Source: Candidatus Bathyarchaeota archaeon | GTDB lineage: Archaea > Thermoproteota > Bathyarchaeia > Bathyarchaeales > Bathyarchaeaceae | Assembly (NCBI GenBank): GCA_026967815.1 | Contig: JAPUUO010000083.1 | Span: forward strand, 1 to 6,610 | Reading direction: 5' to 3' | DNA length: 6,610 bases | Shown here: positions 6,211-6,610 of the stretch, piece after piece | Layout: every line of letters starts with the position of its first letter | Position numbering within the stretch: the first letter of the stretch is position 1 | The notes under the pieces: generated by a model | What the model was told of the DNA's origin: nothing | What the model saw: the letters and a program-made list of their open reading frames with translations, nothing else | Databases searched by the model: none | Made by a program: the position numbers and the translations under genes

Positions 6211-6610
6211 CTAGCCCTTCTTTGACACTCGGACAACGGCATCTATTACCTTCTGCAATCCATATTTGTCTACCATTGACTCCAACCCTATCTCCATGTC
6301 CTCCAGCTTCACTTCTTCTTCTACTTCCTCTTCCCTTTCTTCATAAGTCAGGGCATCATTTAAGCACCACTGAACACACAAGGGCTTTTCTTGTGGCGGA
6401 TCGTCTTCACACATATCGCATTTGAGGGGAAGACCGGAATCGGGTTCTTTGAACTCGTCCCTGGACGGGCAGGAAGCTCTGCAGAAGGCACACTCCTCGT
6501 ATTCCTTTCCATCAATTGTGTATTTGTCTCTGCCGGCACATTCGGCTGGAGCATAATCTCCCGCGTATACAGGAACATATATGTCTGTAAGGGGTTCACG
6601 AATCACCCGA
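6211..6610 (-). CDS. bamC: BamC: ferredoxin-type electron-transfer subunit (partial, N-terminus missing)
   Basis: C-terminal part of a small Fe-S protein of the family that partners tungsten or molybdenum oxidoreductases; in the bam setting this is BamC, which passes electrons to the active-site subunit BamB. About 132 codons are visible. The frame stays open to the window edge, and the GTG at 6606 has no visible ribosome binding site, so the true start lies outside. Numbering from that GTG, CAFCRASCP (39-47), KCDMCEDD (62-69) and PLCVQWCLNDAL (75-86) match the distal cluster pattern of four-cluster or two-cluster subunits of HybA/DmsB type. The first CxxCxxC motif expected near the N-terminus is not in the window. 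The C-terminal tail is strongly acidic (90-102). It precedes bamD by 35 bp. The symbol is inferred mainly from the operon; another oxidoreductase Fe-S subunit is possible if bamB is not upstream. Confidence 0.75.
   Translation of the reverse strand, partial: RVIREPLTDIYVPVYAGDYAPAECAGRDKYTIDGKEYEECAFCRASCPSRDEFKEPDSGLPLKCDMCEDDPPQEKPLCVQWCLNDALTYEEREEEVEEEVKLEDMEIGLESMVDKYGLQKVIDAVVRVSKKG

Overview
The window carries a single block of genes, all on the minus strand, for anaerobic degradation of aromatic acids through benzoyl-CoA. Read in the direction of transcription (high to low coordinates) the order is: bamC (5' end outside the window), bamD, bamE, a RibD-C/dihydrofolate-reductase-like gene, bamF and the first 110 codons of bamA. 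BamC, BamD, BamE and BamF are electron-transfer subunits of the ATP-independent class II benzoyl-CoA reductase. BamA is the ring-opening 6-oxocyclohex-1-ene-1-carbonyl-CoA hydrolase. The set suggests a strict anaerobe able to use selenocysteine, most likely from the Desulfobacterota (Geobacter-, Syntrophus- or Desulfatiglans-like). The window alone does not fix the species.

Two genes that look broken are better read as selenoprotein genes. BamE appears split at 4762-4764 by an in-frame TGA, but the frame is unchanged on both sides. The TGA replaces the second Cys of the conserved HdrA CxxC motif (here C74-x-x-U77) and is followed by a hairpin of bacterial SECIS type. BamF appears to start at 1101, but its real start is the ATG at 1176, which has a good ribosome binding site. 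The intervening TGA (1120-1122) replaces the second Cys of the MvhD CxxC motif (C16-x-x-U19) and is followed by a perfect 7-bp hairpin. The two proteins are a known kind of interacting pair (HdrA-like and MvhD-like), and each carries a CxxU motif.

The second unusual element lies between bamE and bamF. The RibD-C/DHFR-like gene has no obvious role in benzoyl-CoA metabolism. Its stop codon lies inside a 57-bp structure (1215-1271) with the layout of an integron attC site: a perfect R' box, paired L boxes with one extrahelical G on the bottom strand, two 5-nt unpaired spacers and an 8-bp stem with a small loop. I infer that a lone integron gene cassette was inserted into the bam operon, in the same orientation as the operon.

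At the downstream end, bamF runs 37 bp into bamA. The bamA segment is much richer in G+C (about 61% over 1-300) than the middle of bamF (about 40% over 721-960), which hints at different histories for the two genes. No rRNA, tRNA, CRISPR array, convincing promoter or terminator was seen. Every gap between genes is under 100 bp.
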